64,000 nucleotides of DNA, taken from assembly GCA_963734965.1 (NCBI GenBank), contig CAVTJK010000003.1, positions 2,050,209 to 2,114,208 of the forward strand, read 5' to 3'. Made by a program: the position numbers and the translations under genes. Source of the stretch: UBA4742 sp963734965 (GTDB lineage: Bacteria; Actinomycetota; Acidimicrobiia; Acidimicrobiales; Acidimicrobilacustridaceae). Below are positions 44,195 to 52,767 of the stretch, one piece after another (within the stretch, counting starts at the first letter, position 1; every line of letters starts with the position of its first letter). The notes beneath the pieces were generated by a model, which was not told the origin of the DNA, did no database searches, and saw nothing but the letters and a program-made list of their open reading frames with translations.

Positions 44195-44873
44195 CCGCCC
44201 GCCCGTCGACGTCGTGGATCCTGCCGATCTAGAGGAGATCGACGACGGGACCACGATCTGGCGCTTCGATCGAGCGTTTCTGACGTCGAACTGGAGCTGC
44301 ATCTGGGGACAGGGCTGTCTCGGGATCTTGGACGAGCCGGCCGAACACCTCGGCCAGGGGTGCTGCTCGGTCGGCGCCGAACTGGCTGACGAGGACGAGT
44401 CACGGCTCATCAGCGCCATGGCGGCCATGCTCGATCCTGCTCGGTTCGAGCACCACGACGAGGCGGTGGCGGGGGGTGTCTTCGGCGACGATCGAGCGGC
44501 CAGCACCCGCCTGGTCGACGGGGCCTGCATCTTCCTGAACCGGCCCGGTTTCGCGGGCGGCGCCGGATGCGCGCTGCACCTGGGCGCCCTCGACGCCGGC
44601 GAATCGCCCATCGACTGGAAGCCCGCGGTGTGCTGGCAGCTGCCGATCAAGGTCGACTGGGAGCCGACCGACGACGGACGCGAGGTGGCGACCGTCCGCC
44701 GCTGGTCGCGCCATGACTGGGGCGACGAAGGCGAGACCATGGCGTGGTGCTGCACCGAGGGCGACCGGGCCTACGTGGGCGATCGTCCGGTGATCGACTC
44801 GCTGGGCGACGAGCTGGCCGAGCTCACCGGTTCGGCGGTCTACGTCGAGCTCCGCGGGCGCCTACACGACTGA
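44191..44873 (+). CDS. Cys-rich, YkgJ-like metal-binding protein (possible frameshift near start)
   Basis: GTG 44191 overlaps the previous stop, but that frame ends after 13 codons. One missing C in the CCC near 44202 would join it to the main frame, which otherwise begins at GTG 44214 (219 residues). The body has a strong cysteine pattern: SCIWGQGCLGI, GQGCCSVGAEL, DGACIFLNRPGFAGGAGCAL, PAVCWQLP and WCCTEG. The CC pair plus the C-x-FL...C...C layout resembles the YkgJ/UPF0153 family, proposed to bind zinc or an Fe-S cluster. There is no signal peptide. Its partner could be the membrane protein just upstream. Function unknown. Confidence 0.65.
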
Positions 44874-44888
44874 CCGAGGCGCTCTAGA

Positions 44889-45980
44889 GTGCGGGACCTC
44901 ATGATCGAGGAGTGGATCGCGGCCGGCATCTACGATCCCGCCGCAGCGGACGCCGCCGACCGGCTCGAGCTCCTGCACTACCTCGAGTCGAGGGACATCC
45001 CGCTCGACGAGATGGTGACCCGACAGGCCGCAGGCACGTTGACGCGCGCGGCGGTCGACGCGCTGCTGCGACCCGATCGGACCCTGTCCGTCGATGATGC
45101 CGCCGTTCGCAGTGGGCTGACGCCGGCGCAGATCCAGCGGGCCTGGCTGGCCTTCGGACTGCCGACCGCGTCGGCCGACAGCACGCACTTCGACGCCGCC
45201 GAGGTGAGGCTCCTGGCGTCGCTGGCCAGGGGCGGCGAGCTGCTCGGCCCCGATGCCATCCTGCAGTTCGCCCGGGTGATGGGCCAGTCGCTGGCTCGAC
45301 TGGCCGAAGCGGCGGTGTTCGGCTTCCTGGTCAACATCGAACAACCCATGATCGAACAAGGAGACGCGCCCGTCGTCCGGGCCCGTTCGTCGACCGAGGC
45401 CCTCGAAGCACTCCTGCGGGTCCCCGACGTGTTCGCCCCGCTCTTCCGCCGCCACCTCGAGAGCGTCATCGAACGCCAGCGGGCCAGCCAGGGCACCGAC
45501 GCCTTCGACGTGTTCCGGCTGGCCGTCGGGTTCCTCGATCTCGTCGGCTACACCGAGTGGACCGAATCGGTGCCCATGGCGGTGCAGGGCGCGGCGATGG
45601 CCGACTTCGAGCGCACGACCAGCGACGCCATCGCGGCGCGTGGCGGTCGGGTGGTCAAGAACATCGGCGATGCGGTGATGTTCGTCGTCACGGACCAGGC
45701 CGCGGCCTACGAGATCGCCCGTGAGCTCTGCGCGGCGGTGTCGGCCCACGACGTGTTGCCGGCCCTGCGGGGAGCGGTCGGCTACGGCGACCTGCTCGGG
45801 CGCGACGGCGACTACTTCGGGCCCATGGTCAACCTGGTCGCGCGGGCCGTCGCCGAGGCCCCCGCCGGCGGGGTCGTCGTCACTGAACCGGTCGAGGGCT
45901 TCACCTGCGTCGAGCTGGCGCCGGTGCAGCTGCGAGGCTTCGACGCCCCCACGATCCTCTACCAGCTCGACCTGCTCTGA
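44889..45980 (+). CDS. Class III adenylate cyclase with N-terminal regulatory domain
   Basis: A cAMP-forming enzyme of about 360 residues (GTG 44889 or ATG 44901). The first ~185 residues resemble the helical regulatory domain of mycobacterial Rv1264, which senses pH and inhibits the cyclase. The catalytic domain keeps all six canonical residues: metal Asp in VGFLDLVGYTEW and in NIGDAVMF, the adenine-selecting Lys just before NIGD, the Asp in GDYFGPMVNLVARA, and the Asn and Arg of that same motif. It should therefore be active and ATP-specific. It is soluble. No cAMP receptor gene is seen nearby. Confidence 0.9.
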   Translation: MRDLMIEEWIAAGIYDPAAADAADRLELLHYLESRDIPLDEMVTRQAAGTLTRAAVDALLRPDRTLSVDDAAVRSGLTPAQIQRAWLAFGLPTASADSTHFDAAEVRLLASLARGGELLGPDAILQFARVMGQSLARLAEAAVFGFLVNIEQPMIEQGDAPVVRARSSTEALEALLRVPDVFAPLFRRHLESVIERQRASQGTDAFDVFRLAVGFLDLVGYTEWTESVPMAVQGAAMADFERTTSDAIAARGGRVVKNIGDAVMFVVTDQAAAYEIARELCAAVSAHDVLPALRGAVGYGDLLGRDGDYFGPMVNLVARAVAEAPAGGVVVTEPVEGFTCVELAPVQLRGFDAPTILYQLDLL

Positions 45981-46092
45981 CCGAACCGACCGAACCGACT
46001 TTTCCTGGCGGACTGTCGATCACGGTCCGCCCCGTTCGTCGTACGGGTTGGAGGGCGACCAGCGCCTCCTCTCACCCCACAAGGAGATCACC

Positions 46093-46389
46093 ATGGCCAA
46101 GTTCGTGTTCGCATACAAGGGTGGCTCGATGTCGACCACGCCCGCCGAGCAAGAGGCGGCCATGGCCGCTTGGGGCGGCTGGTTCGGCCAGCTCGGGTCG
46201 GCCGTCACCGACATGGGCAACCCGTTCGGCTCCTCGACCGCCGTCGGGGCCGACAAGGCCACCGCCGCGCTCACCGGCTACTCGGTCGTGACCGCCGACA
46301 GCCTCGACGCCGCCTCCGTGCTGGCCAAGGACTGCCCGATCCTGGCCAACGGCGGCAACGTGGAGATCTACGAAGCCCTCGAGATGTAG
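46093..46389 (+). CDS. YCII-related (DGPF) family protein
   Basis: A 98-residue protein starting MAKFVFAYKGGSMSTTPAEQ with a perfect AAGGAGATCACC ribosome binding site. The ferredoxin-like YCII fold is indicated by the short strand, EQEAAMAAWGGWFGQLGSAV helix, GSSTAVGADKATAALTGYSV and the C-terminal NGGNVEIYEAL. Members are small dimeric proteins, often of unknown role or beside ECF sigma factors. It ends six bases before the convergent yebC stop. A small hairpin TGTAGG/CCTACA lies at the junction (46384-46398). Confidence 0.8.
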   Translation: MAKFVFAYKGGSMSTTPAEQEAAMAAWGGWFGQLGSAVTDMGNPFGSSTAVGADKATAALTGYSVVTADSLDAASVLAKDCPILANGGNVEIYEALEM

Positions 46390-46394
46390 GACCC

Positions 46395-47144
46395 CTACAG
46401 CTCGATGCCGGCCATGACGTCGTCCGGGATGTCGAAGTTCGCGTAGACATCCTGGACGTCGTCGATGTCGTCGAGTGCGTCGATCACCCGCAGCACCGAT
46501 TTGGCCGCCTCGGCCGTGTCGAGCGACACGACCGAAGTGGGCAGCATCGTCGTGTCCGACGAGTCGACCGGTATCCCGGCCTCGTCCAGAGCGGCCAGCA
46601 CGGTGCTGATGTCGCCGGGGGCGGTGGTCACCCTCCAGGTGTCACCCTCGTCGGTGATGTCCTCGGCGCCGGCGTCGAGGGCGGCGAGCATCACGTCGTC
46701 CTCGGCCACCGAATGGGGCACGGTGGCGATGCCCTTGCGCTCGAACTGCCAGGCGACCGAGCCGGGCTCGGCGATCGAGCCGCCGTTCTTCTTGAGGGCG
46801 GTGCGGATGTCCGAGCCGGTGCGGTTGCGGTTGTCCGTGAGCACGTCGATGAGCACGGCCACCCCGTGCGGCGCGTACCCCTCGTAGGTGATCTGCTCGT
46901 AGATGATGCCTTCGAGATCGCCCGTGCCCCGCTTGATGGCCTTCTCGATCGTGTCGAGGGGCACCGACGCGCTCCGGGCCTTCTGGTACATGGTGCGCAG
47001 GGTCGGGTTCATGTCGATGTCGCCGCCCCCCTCGCGGGCCGCCACCTCGACCTGACGGATCAGCTTGGCGAACAACTTGCCCCGCGCCGCGTCGGCCGCC
47101 CCCTTCTTGTGCTTGATGGTGGCCCACTTGGAATGACCGGACAT
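46395..47144 (-). CDS. yebC: YebC/PmpR family protein
   Basis: A conserved 249-residue protein starting MSGHSKWATIKHKKGAADAA. It has the domain signatures EAAREGG-like, DNRNRTGSDIRTALKKNGG and PGSVAWQFERKG. The family was annotated as transcription regulators, and recent work links it to relief of ribosome stalling. In mycobacteria it lies between pdxT and ruvC; here the 39.8-46.4 kb block separates it from ruvC. Frame intact. Confidence 0.95.
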   Translation of the reverse strand: MSGHSKWATIKHKKGAADAARGKLFAKLIRQVEVAAREGGGDIDMNPTLRTMYQKARSASVPLDTIEKAIKRGTGDLEGIIYEQITYEGYAPHGVAVLIDVLTDNRNRTGSDIRTALKKNGGSIAEPGSVAWQFERKGIATVPHSVAEDDVMLAALDAGAEDITDEGDTWRVTTAPGDISTVLAALDEAGIPVDSSDTTMLPTSVVSLDTAEAAKSVLRVIDALDDIDDVQDVYANFDIPDDVMAGIEL

Positions 47145-47159
47145 GCGTGCCTCTCTTCT

Positions 47160-47735
47160 CTACGTGGCGTCGACCGTACTCAGGAACAGCTCGTGCAGTC
47201 GACGGTCGCCCGACAGCTCGGGGTGGAACGACGACACCAGCAGGGGACCCTGCCGGCAGCAGACGGCTCGACCGTCGACGGTGGCCAGCACCTCCACCCC
47301 ATCCCCTACCCGTTCGACGACCGGGGCGCGTATGAACACCGCGTGCAGCGGCGCATCGAGTCCGTCGACGTCCAGGTCGGTCTCGAACGAGTCGATCTGG
47401 CGGCCGAAGGCGTTGCGGCGCACGGCGATGTCGATGGCCCCGAAGCTGCGCTGGTCGGGCCGGCCGTCGATGATGTCGTCGGCCAGCAGGATCATCCCGG
47501 CGCACGTGCCCAGGGCCGCCATCCCGTCGTCGAGTCGGCCGCGGATCGGGTCGAACAGGGCGGCCGCCTCGACCAGCTTCGAGATGGTGGTCGACTCGCC
47601 GCCGGGGATGATCAGCGCGTCGACCTCGTCGAGCTCAGCGGCCGTGCGCACCTCGGTGCTGGCCACACCCAGGTCGCGCAGCAGCTCTCGGTGGAGTTCG
47701 CTGGCTCCCTGGAGCGAAAGCACCCCGACGAGCAC
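47160..47735 (-). CDS. pdxT: Pyridoxal 5'-phosphate synthase glutaminase subunit
   Basis: PdxT supplies ammonia to PdxS for PLP synthesis. The 191-residue amidotransferase begins GVLSLQGASELHRELLRDLG and has IIPGGESTTISKL, the nucleophile Cys in LGTCAGMILLA (about residue 78) and the His/Glu pair in SFHPELSGD. It follows pdxS by 48 bp and precedes yebC by 15 bp. Confidence 0.96.
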   Translation of the reverse strand: MLVGVLSLQGASELHRELLRDLGVASTEVRTAAELDEVDALIIPGGESTTISKLVEAAALFDPIRGRLDDGMAALGTCAGMILLADDIIDGRPDQRSFGAIDIAVRRNAFGRQIDSFETDLDVDGLDAPLHAVFIRAPVVERVGDGVEVLATVDGRAVCCRQGPLLVSSFHPELSGDRRLHELFLSTVDAT

Positions 47736-47783
47736 CTGGGGGCTCGCTCGGCTTCGACGATGCGGACGCTGCCATGGTCGCGA

Positions 47784-48686
47784 CTACCAGCCGCGCTCGG
47801 CCAGCTTGGTGTCGAGCGAGCCGATCTCGAGTCCCGGCATGGCCGGCCCGAGGCCGCGGCTGACCTTGGCCACGATCTCGGCATCGCGGAAGTGGGTGGT
47901 CGCCTCGACGATGGCCTTGGCCCGGCCCGCGGGGTCGTCGCTCTTGAAGATCCCGGAGCCCACGAACACGGCCTCGGCCCCCAACTGCATGACGAGCGAC
48001 GCGTCGGCTGGCGTGGCGATGCCGCCGGCGCAGAACATGGGGACGGGCAGCTTGCCGATCTCGGCCACCTCTTGCACCAGCGGCAAGGGCGCCTGCAGGC
48101 GCTTGGCCCAATCGAACAGCTCGGCCTGATCGGCGGTCGTGATCTTGCGGATGTCGCCGATGATCGAGCGCAGGTGCCGGACGGCTTCGACGATGTTGCC
48201 GGTGCCAGCCTCGCCCTTGGAGCGGATCATGCAGGCGCCCTCGGAGATGCGCCGCAGGGCCTCACCCAGGTTGGTCGCCCCGCACACGAAGGGCACCGTG
48301 AAGGCCCACTTGTCGATGTGGTGGCTCTCGTCGGCCGGCGTGAGCACCTCGCTCTCGTCGACGTAGTCGACGCCCAGGGCCTGGAGGATCTGGGCCTCGG
48401 CGAAGTGCCCGATGCGGGCCTTGGCCATGACGGGGATGCTCACCGCCGCCTTGATGCCCTCGATCATCTCGGGATCGCTCATGCGGGCCACCCCGCCGTC
48501 GCGCCGGATGTCGGCCGGGACCCGCTCGAGGGCCATCACCGCCGTGGCCCCCGCGTCCTCGGCGATCTTGGCCTCGTCGGGGCGCACCACGTCCATGATG
48601 ACGCCGCCCTTGAGCATCTCGGCCAAGCCCCGCTTGACCAGTTGGGTCCCGGTCTGGCGAGGTGCAGATGTCGATGAATCAGCCAT
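47784..48686 (-). CDS. pdxS: Pyridoxal 5'-phosphate synthase synthase subunit
   Basis: PdxS condenses ribose 5-phosphate, glyceraldehyde 3-phosphate and ammonia into PLP. The 300-residue TIM barrel carries GGVIMDVVRPDEAKIAEDAG, MALERVPADIRRDGGVARM, the catalytic lysine in VMAKARIGHFAEAQ and RSKGEAGTGNIVEAVRH. The promoter (TAGACT at 48699-48694) would place the transcript start at or one base before the ATG. A 24-bp palindrome covers the -35 region. Confidence 0.97.
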   Translation of the reverse strand: MADSSTSAPRQTGTQLVKRGLAEMLKGGVIMDVVRPDEAKIAEDAGATAVMALERVPADIRRDGGVARMSDPEMIEGIKAAVSIPVMAKARIGHFAEAQILQALGVDYVDESEVLTPADESHHIDKWAFTVPFVCGATNLGEALRRISEGACMIRSKGEAGTGNIVEAVRHLRSIIGDIRKITTADQAELFDWAKRLQAPLPLVQEVAEIGKLPVPMFCAGGIATPADASLVMQLGAEAVFVGSGIFKSDDPAGRAKAIVEATTHFRDAEIVAKVSRGLGPAMPGLEIGSLDTKLAERGW

Positions 48687-48693
48687 GGCCCTC

Positions 48694-48727
48694 AGTCTAG
48701 GGGGGCTACCGGGGCGCCCCGGTAGCC
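48694..48727 (-). promoter_or_regulatory. pdxS promoter with 24-bp perfect palindrome
   Basis: TAGACT (48699-48694, minus strand) is a good -10 whose start point would be at the pdxS ATG (48686), giving a leaderless mRNA. Positions 48704-48727 form a perfect 24-bp palindrome (half site GGCTACCGGGGC) across the -16 to -40 region. It may be an operator for pdxST, or the terminator stem of the upstream DUF3048 gene; there is no T-run on the minus strand. Confidence 0.5.
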
Positions 48728-48744
48728 AGATTCGCTCCGCTCCC

Positions 48745-49832
48745 CTAGCGGACGGTCACGGCCGACCCGACCTCGGGGAGCGCCACCCACGTTCGGCCCG
48801 GGGCAGCGCGAAGGGCGCGCCTCCTGTCGCGAACACGAACGGGCTGGTGTTGGCGGCGCGGCTCCAGGTGATCGGGATCTGATGACCCTGGGTGAACACC
48901 AGCCCCGTCCCCTGCCCCACCGTCAAGGCCTGGGGCGACTTCGGGTCAGCGATCGAGGTCGCGTAGGGAACGAACAGCACCACCACGTTGGGCGGCGAGA
49001 CCTGCACGCCGCTCGGGTCGAGGGTGGCGCTGTGGGCCAGGTCGTGCAGCTGGTCGATCTGGGTTCGGTCCCAGCCGTGGTGGGGGCCGTTCCAGGTGTA
49101 GTCCGCCACGACGCCGCTGCCGAAGTTGATGGTCACACCCGTGGCGGGGGTGGCCGTGGGTGCCAAGGGCTGGCCGACGGTCCCGATGGGGAGCATGGCC
49201 TGGGGTGGGGTGGTGGATCCCCCGCCGAACTTCGAGAGCAGCAACGGCACGTTGACGAAGAGGTTGTGCGGCGCCTCGCGGCTGTCGTCGCGCCAGTACT
49301 GCGGTGGGTTGGCGCCTCGTCCGGCATCGACCAGCAGACCCTGGCGGGCCGCCGCCCCCACCTGCATCGTGACGGTCGGGTTGGCGCCCGACCACGCCAG
49401 GAGAGGTCGACCCAGTCCGGCCAGCAGGTCGATGTCGCTCGAGCGGGCCGACCGCACCGGGCCGACGGTGGTCGGCAGGTCCGATCCGAACACGAGGGCG
49501 TACCGGGTGATCCCTTCGACCAGCAGCTCATAGACGATGTCGGCCTGGTTGATGCCGGCCTGGGGTCGGGCCCAGGGGCTGTTGTCCATCTTGACGACCA
49601 CGGCCGGGTGCTGGGCCGCGGACGGATCGGCCATGGGCAGGCCCGTGAGCGGGTACGGCGGGCCGGTGACCACCGTCGTCGACGTCGTCGATGTGGTCGA
49701 CGCCGAGGTGACGTGGACGGCGGCGATCGACTTCGATCCGATCTTCGACCCGCAGGCCGTCGCCAGGACCGTGGCCACGACCATCGCCCCCAGCCAACGC
49801 CCGGCTGTCCGGCGATGGAACATGGGCGTCAC
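48745..49832 (-). CDS. DUF3048 lipoprotein (one apparent frameshift at the C-terminus)
   Basis: An exported lipoprotein: signal with lipobox ATACGS, a short Thr/Ser linker, then DUF3048 (YerB-like) motifs RPQAGINQADIVYELLVEG, ITRYALVFGSDLPTTVGPVR and FGGG. The C-terminal domain has HDLAHSATL, then PNVVVLFVPYATSIADP. Function of the family is unknown. The frame as read ends at 48756 with an unusual tail, but one missing C near 48799 restores PGRTWVALPEVGSAVTVR and a stop at 48745, the expected ending. The rebuilt length is about 362 residues. Confidence 0.88.
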
Positions 49833-49833
49833 C

Positions 49834-50031
49834 CTAGGAATCGACGGCCCGCACCAGGTGGATGGCCGGCGTCGGCGGGCGCATCCCTTCGGGATCGGAG
49901 CTGCGCGGCAAGAACACCTTGAGCAGTCCGGCGACGACCACCACGAGCACGATCAGCAGCACGACGGCGGCGATGACCGCCCCGAGGATGAGCGACCGAC
50001 GGGGGTCGCGGTCCTGGCTGGCCACCGTCAC
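49834..50031 (-). CDS. Small single-helix membrane protein
   Basis: A 65-residue protein from GTG 50031, which overlaps the htpX stop as GTGA. It has one strong helix (ILGAVIAAVVLLIVLVVVVA) after a basic segment DPRRS, and a short Pro/Ser tail. It ends two bases before the DUF3048 start, so both are probably on the lemA-htpX transcript. Not recognised. Confidence 0.5.
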   Translation of the reverse strand: MTVASQDRDPRRSLILGAVIAAVVLLIVLVVVVAGLLKVFLPRSSDPEGMRPPTPAIHLVRAVDS

Positions 50032-50960
50032 ATCTCGCGCAGGGCGGCGATGCGGTCCTCGATCGGCGGGTGCGTGTCGAACAGGTGCGACCACTTGCTC
50101 TTGCGCTGATCTTCGCCGTCGTAGTGCTTCATCGGCTCTTCGATCCACAGGTGGGCGGTGGCCCGGCCGTTCTCGGCCACGACGGTGTGATCGTCGCGCA
50201 GCTTCTCGAGGGCCGAGATCAGCCCCGGCGGATATCGGGTCATCTCGACCGCCGAGACATCAGCCAGCGCCTCCCGGCGCCGGTTGACGGCGAACTGCAT
50301 CAGGGTGGCCGTGAGCGGAGCCAGCAGGATCACGACGAAGGCGAGCACCAGCATGATGAGCTGACCCTGCCCGTCGCCCCCCTGGTTGTTGTTGTTCCGG
50401 CGTCCGCCCATGCCGCCGAAGATGAAGAAGCGCAGCCCGAAGTCGCTCAGCGCGGCGATGACCCCGACCAGGCACACCGCGATCGACGACACGAGGATGT
50501 CGTAGTTCTTCACGTGGCTCAGCTCGTGGGCCAGCACCCCTTCGAGCTCGACCCGGTTCATCTTGGCCAGCAGTCCCGACGTCACCGCGATCGACGCGTG
50601 CTTGGGATCGCGACCCGTCGCGAAGGCATTGGGGGCGGCATCCTCGACGATGTACAGCTTGGGCTGGGGCAGCCCACTGGCGATGCACAACCCCTCGACC
50701 AGGTTGTAGAGCCGGGCGTAGGTGTGCGGATCGGCCGGTTGGGCGTGGGTGAGGGCCAACGCCACCTTGTCCGAGTTCCAGTAGGAGACGAACGACGCGC
50801 CGCCGGAGAACACCAGGGCGAAGAGGAGCGCGAAGACGAAGCCCTCCGGACCGAACCGGAAGATCACGTTGAAGGCTTCGGCCACGATCACGACGAGCGC
50901 GAAGAAGGCCAACATGAGCAGTGCAGAACGACGTTTGTTCTGCTTGACCTGGTCGTACAG
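50028..50960 (-). CDS. htpX: HtpX-like membrane zinc metalloprotease, probable CTG start
   Basis: HtpX degrades damaged membrane proteins. The zinc site LAHELSHVKNYD is clear, with helices before and after and the downstream REALADVSAVEMTRYP containing the third ligand. The first ATG (50915) would miss the conserved N-terminal YDQVKQNKRRSALL. Reading back, the codon before that segment is CTG (50960-50958), with GGAGG eight bases upstream and no ATG, GTG or TTG before the stop at 51015-51017. CTG is therefore the likely start (310 residues), unless a base was miscalled. It follows lemA, its usual partner. Confidence 0.9.
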   Translation of the reverse strand: MYDQVKQNKRRSALLMLAFFALVVIVAEAFNVIFRFGPEGFVFALLFALVFSGGASFVSYWNSDKVALALTHAQPADPHTYARLYNLVEGLCIASGLPQPKLYIVEDAAPNAFATGRDPKHASIAVTSGLLAKMNRVELEGVLAHELSHVKNYDILVSSIAVCLVGVIAALSDFGLRFFIFGGMGGRRNNNNQGGDGQGQLIMLVLAFVVILLAPLTATLMQFAVNRRREALADVSAVEMTRYPPGLISALEKLRDDHTVVAENGRATAHLWIEEPMKHYDGEDQRKSKWSHLFDTHPPIEDRIAALREM

Positions 50961-51014
50961 GGCCGGACCCTCCGGAGACGGTGGAGCGAGGGGTTGCGAG
51001 GAAGGGAGGAGAAC

Positions 51015-51575
51015 CTAGAACGAGACCTTGACGGGACCGCGTGAGTCGTCGTCGGCCTCGAAGTACTCCCGCTTCTCGAAGTGGAAGGCCCCGGCGATGA
51101 TGTTGGTCGGAATCGACTGGATCTTGGTGTTGTAGCCGCGAACGGTGTCGTTGTAGAACTGCCGCGCGTAGGAGACCTTGTCCTCGGTCGCGGTCAGCTC
51201 CTCTTGCAGTTCGAGGAAGTTCTGGTTGGCCTTGAGGTCCGGATAGGCCTCGGCCACGGCGAACAGCGACTTGAGCGCCCCGGTCAGCACGTTGTCGGCC
51301 TGGGCGGCGGCCGCCGGGCCCTGGCCCTGAGCCGAGATGGCGTTGGCCCGGGCCTGCGTGACGCCCTCGAAGGTGTCCTTCTCGTGAGCGGCGTAGCCCT
51401 TCACGGTCTCCACCAGGTTGGGGATGAGGTCGAATCGGCGCTTGAGCTGCACGTCGATCTGAGCCCACGCGGCATCGATCTTGTTGCGAAGCCGGACGAG
51501 ACCGTTGTAGCCACCGACGAACACGGCGATGACCAGCACAACGAGCACGACCAGCACGATGAGAATGATGATCAT
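51015..51575 (-). CDS. lemA: LemA family protein
   Basis: A 186-residue protein with one N-terminal helix (IIILIVLVVLVVLVIAVFVG) and the LemA helical domain: YNGLVRLRNKIDAAWAQIDV, LKRRFDLIPNLVETVKGYA, SLFAVAEAYPDLKANQNFLE and ARQFYNDTVRGYNTKIQSIP. LemA proteins are often encoded with HtpX and are thought to act in envelope maintenance. The -10 TATGAT at 51587-51582 puts the transcript start at the ATG. Confidence 0.95.
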   Translation of the reverse strand: MIIILIVLVVLVVLVIAVFVGGYNGLVRLRNKIDAAWAQIDVQLKRRFDLIPNLVETVKGYAAHEKDTFEGVTQARANAISAQGQGPAAAAQADNVLTGALKSLFAVAEAYPDLKANQNFLELQEELTATEDKVSYARQFYNDTVRGYNTKIQSIPTNIIAGAFHFEKREYFEADDDSRGPVKVSF

Positions 51576-51581
51576 GAGAGC

Positions 51582-51587
51582 ATCATA
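51582..51587 (-). promoter_or_regulatory. -10 element of lemA, leaderless start
   Basis: TATGAT on the minus strand with six bases to the lemA ATG at 51575. A weak -35 (CTGGTT) lies 16 bases upstream. The spacing predicts an mRNA beginning at or next to the start codon. Confidence 0.5.
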
Positions 51588-51635
51588 GGTCTGTGTCCTC
51601 GGGAACCAGCCGCACGGTCGCGGCCGTCGGGCCGC

Positions 51636-52709
51636 TCAGATGATCTGGCGGTAGAGGTCGGCGTAGCGCTCGGCCAGGCGTTCCATCGAGAACTCGCGGG
51701 CCCGCTGCTCGCCCGCGGCCACGAGGGCCCCGGCCAGGGGCGGATCGGTCAGCACCCGCCGCAGGGCGTCGGTCAGCGCGCCGGCGTTGCCCGGCTCGAC
51801 CAGCACCGCCTCGCGGCCGGCGCGGGCCACGTTCGAGTACCCCGGCAGGTCGCTGGCGACGACCGGAGCCTCCGCCGCCATGGCTTCGAGCAGCACGACG
51901 CCGAAGGACTCACCACCGAGCGAGGGGGCGCAGAACACATCGGCGGCACGCAGGCGCGACGCCTTCTCGTCGTCGCTGATGCGGCCGAGCCACTCGATGC
52001 GGGCGTCGCCGGCGACGCGCTGGCGCAGCAGCCCGGTCTCGGGGCCTTCACCGGCGATCCACAGCCGGACGTTGGGCGGCAACTCGGACATGGCCGTCAG
52101 CAGGACAGCGAGACCCTTGCGCGGCTCGTGGCGCCCGATGAAGAAGATGGTCGGTCCTTCGGTCGGCCACGGCGTCGCCTTCGAGAACATCTCGACCTCG
52201 ACCCCGTTGAACAGCACGGTGTAGTCACCGCCGAGGGCCTGGCTGGCCATCCGCTTCGCGTCCTCGCTCACCGCGCACCGGACGTCGAGCTTCTTCGAGA
52301 GCCACTTCACGCCGGGCGAGAACCAGGTGTAGGCCTTGCTCGAGCCGGCGGCGTGGAACGTCCCGACGAGCGGCGCCGTCTTGAAGAACATCGCCGTCTG
52401 GGTTGGTCCCGGGCACAACGGCTCGTGGACGTGCACCACGTCGAAGGCCTCGTCCCGCAGCGCCCGGATGGTGCGCAGCTGTGCGGATGGATCGGGGGCG
52501 ATGGGGGCGACGGATCCGTTGGCCGAGGTCGGGACGCTGTTGCCGACCGGGGTCACGCCGGCATCGGGAGGCGGACCGTCACACGGACCCAGCACCCGCA
52601 CGTCGTGGCCGGCGGTCCGCAGCGAGCGCGCCAGGCCGAGGATCTGTCCCTGCACCCCACCGGGCACCGTCAAGCTGTACGGGCTGATGATGCCGATGCG
52701 CACGGCCAC
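51636..52709 (-). CDS. pimA: Phosphatidylinositol mannosyltransferase PimA-like
   Basis: PimA adds the first mannose to phosphatidylinositol at the inner face of the membrane. The 357-residue GT-B/GT4 protein matches mycobacterial PimA in pattern: ISPYSLTVPGGVQGQILGLA, FDVVHVHEPLCPGP, FIGRHEPRKGLAVLL, DVFCAPSLGGESFGVVLLEA and EAPVVASDLPGY. It closes the pgsA-acyltransferase-deaminase-pimA run and is the main evidence that the host makes PIM-type lipids. A related GT4 specificity cannot be excluded. Confidence 0.9.
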   Translation of the reverse strand: MAVRIGIISPYSLTVPGGVQGQILGLARSLRTAGHDVRVLGPCDGPPPDAGVTPVGNSVPTSANGSVAPIAPDPSAQLRTIRALRDEAFDVVHVHEPLCPGPTQTAMFFKTAPLVGTFHAAGSSKAYTWFSPGVKWLSKKLDVRCAVSEDAKRMASQALGGDYTVLFNGVEVEMFSKATPWPTEGPTIFFIGRHEPRKGLAVLLTAMSELPPNVRLWIAGEGPETGLLRQRVAGDARIEWLGRISDDEKASRLRAADVFCAPSLGGESFGVVLLEAMAAEAPVVASDLPGYSNVARAGREAVLVEPGNAGALTDALRRVLTDPPLAGALVAAGEQRAREFSMERLAERYADLYRQII

Positions 52710-52767
52710 ACGGTAGTGGCCGCCCGTGACCCGTGACTGATTCGACCCGGCCCGCGCCCCAGAAGGT

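Noticed and set aside
46170..48677. An 835-residue plus-strand frame over yebC, pdxT and pdxS
   Set aside because: It crosses three well-recognised genes on the opposite strand and has the composition of a codon-bias shadow.
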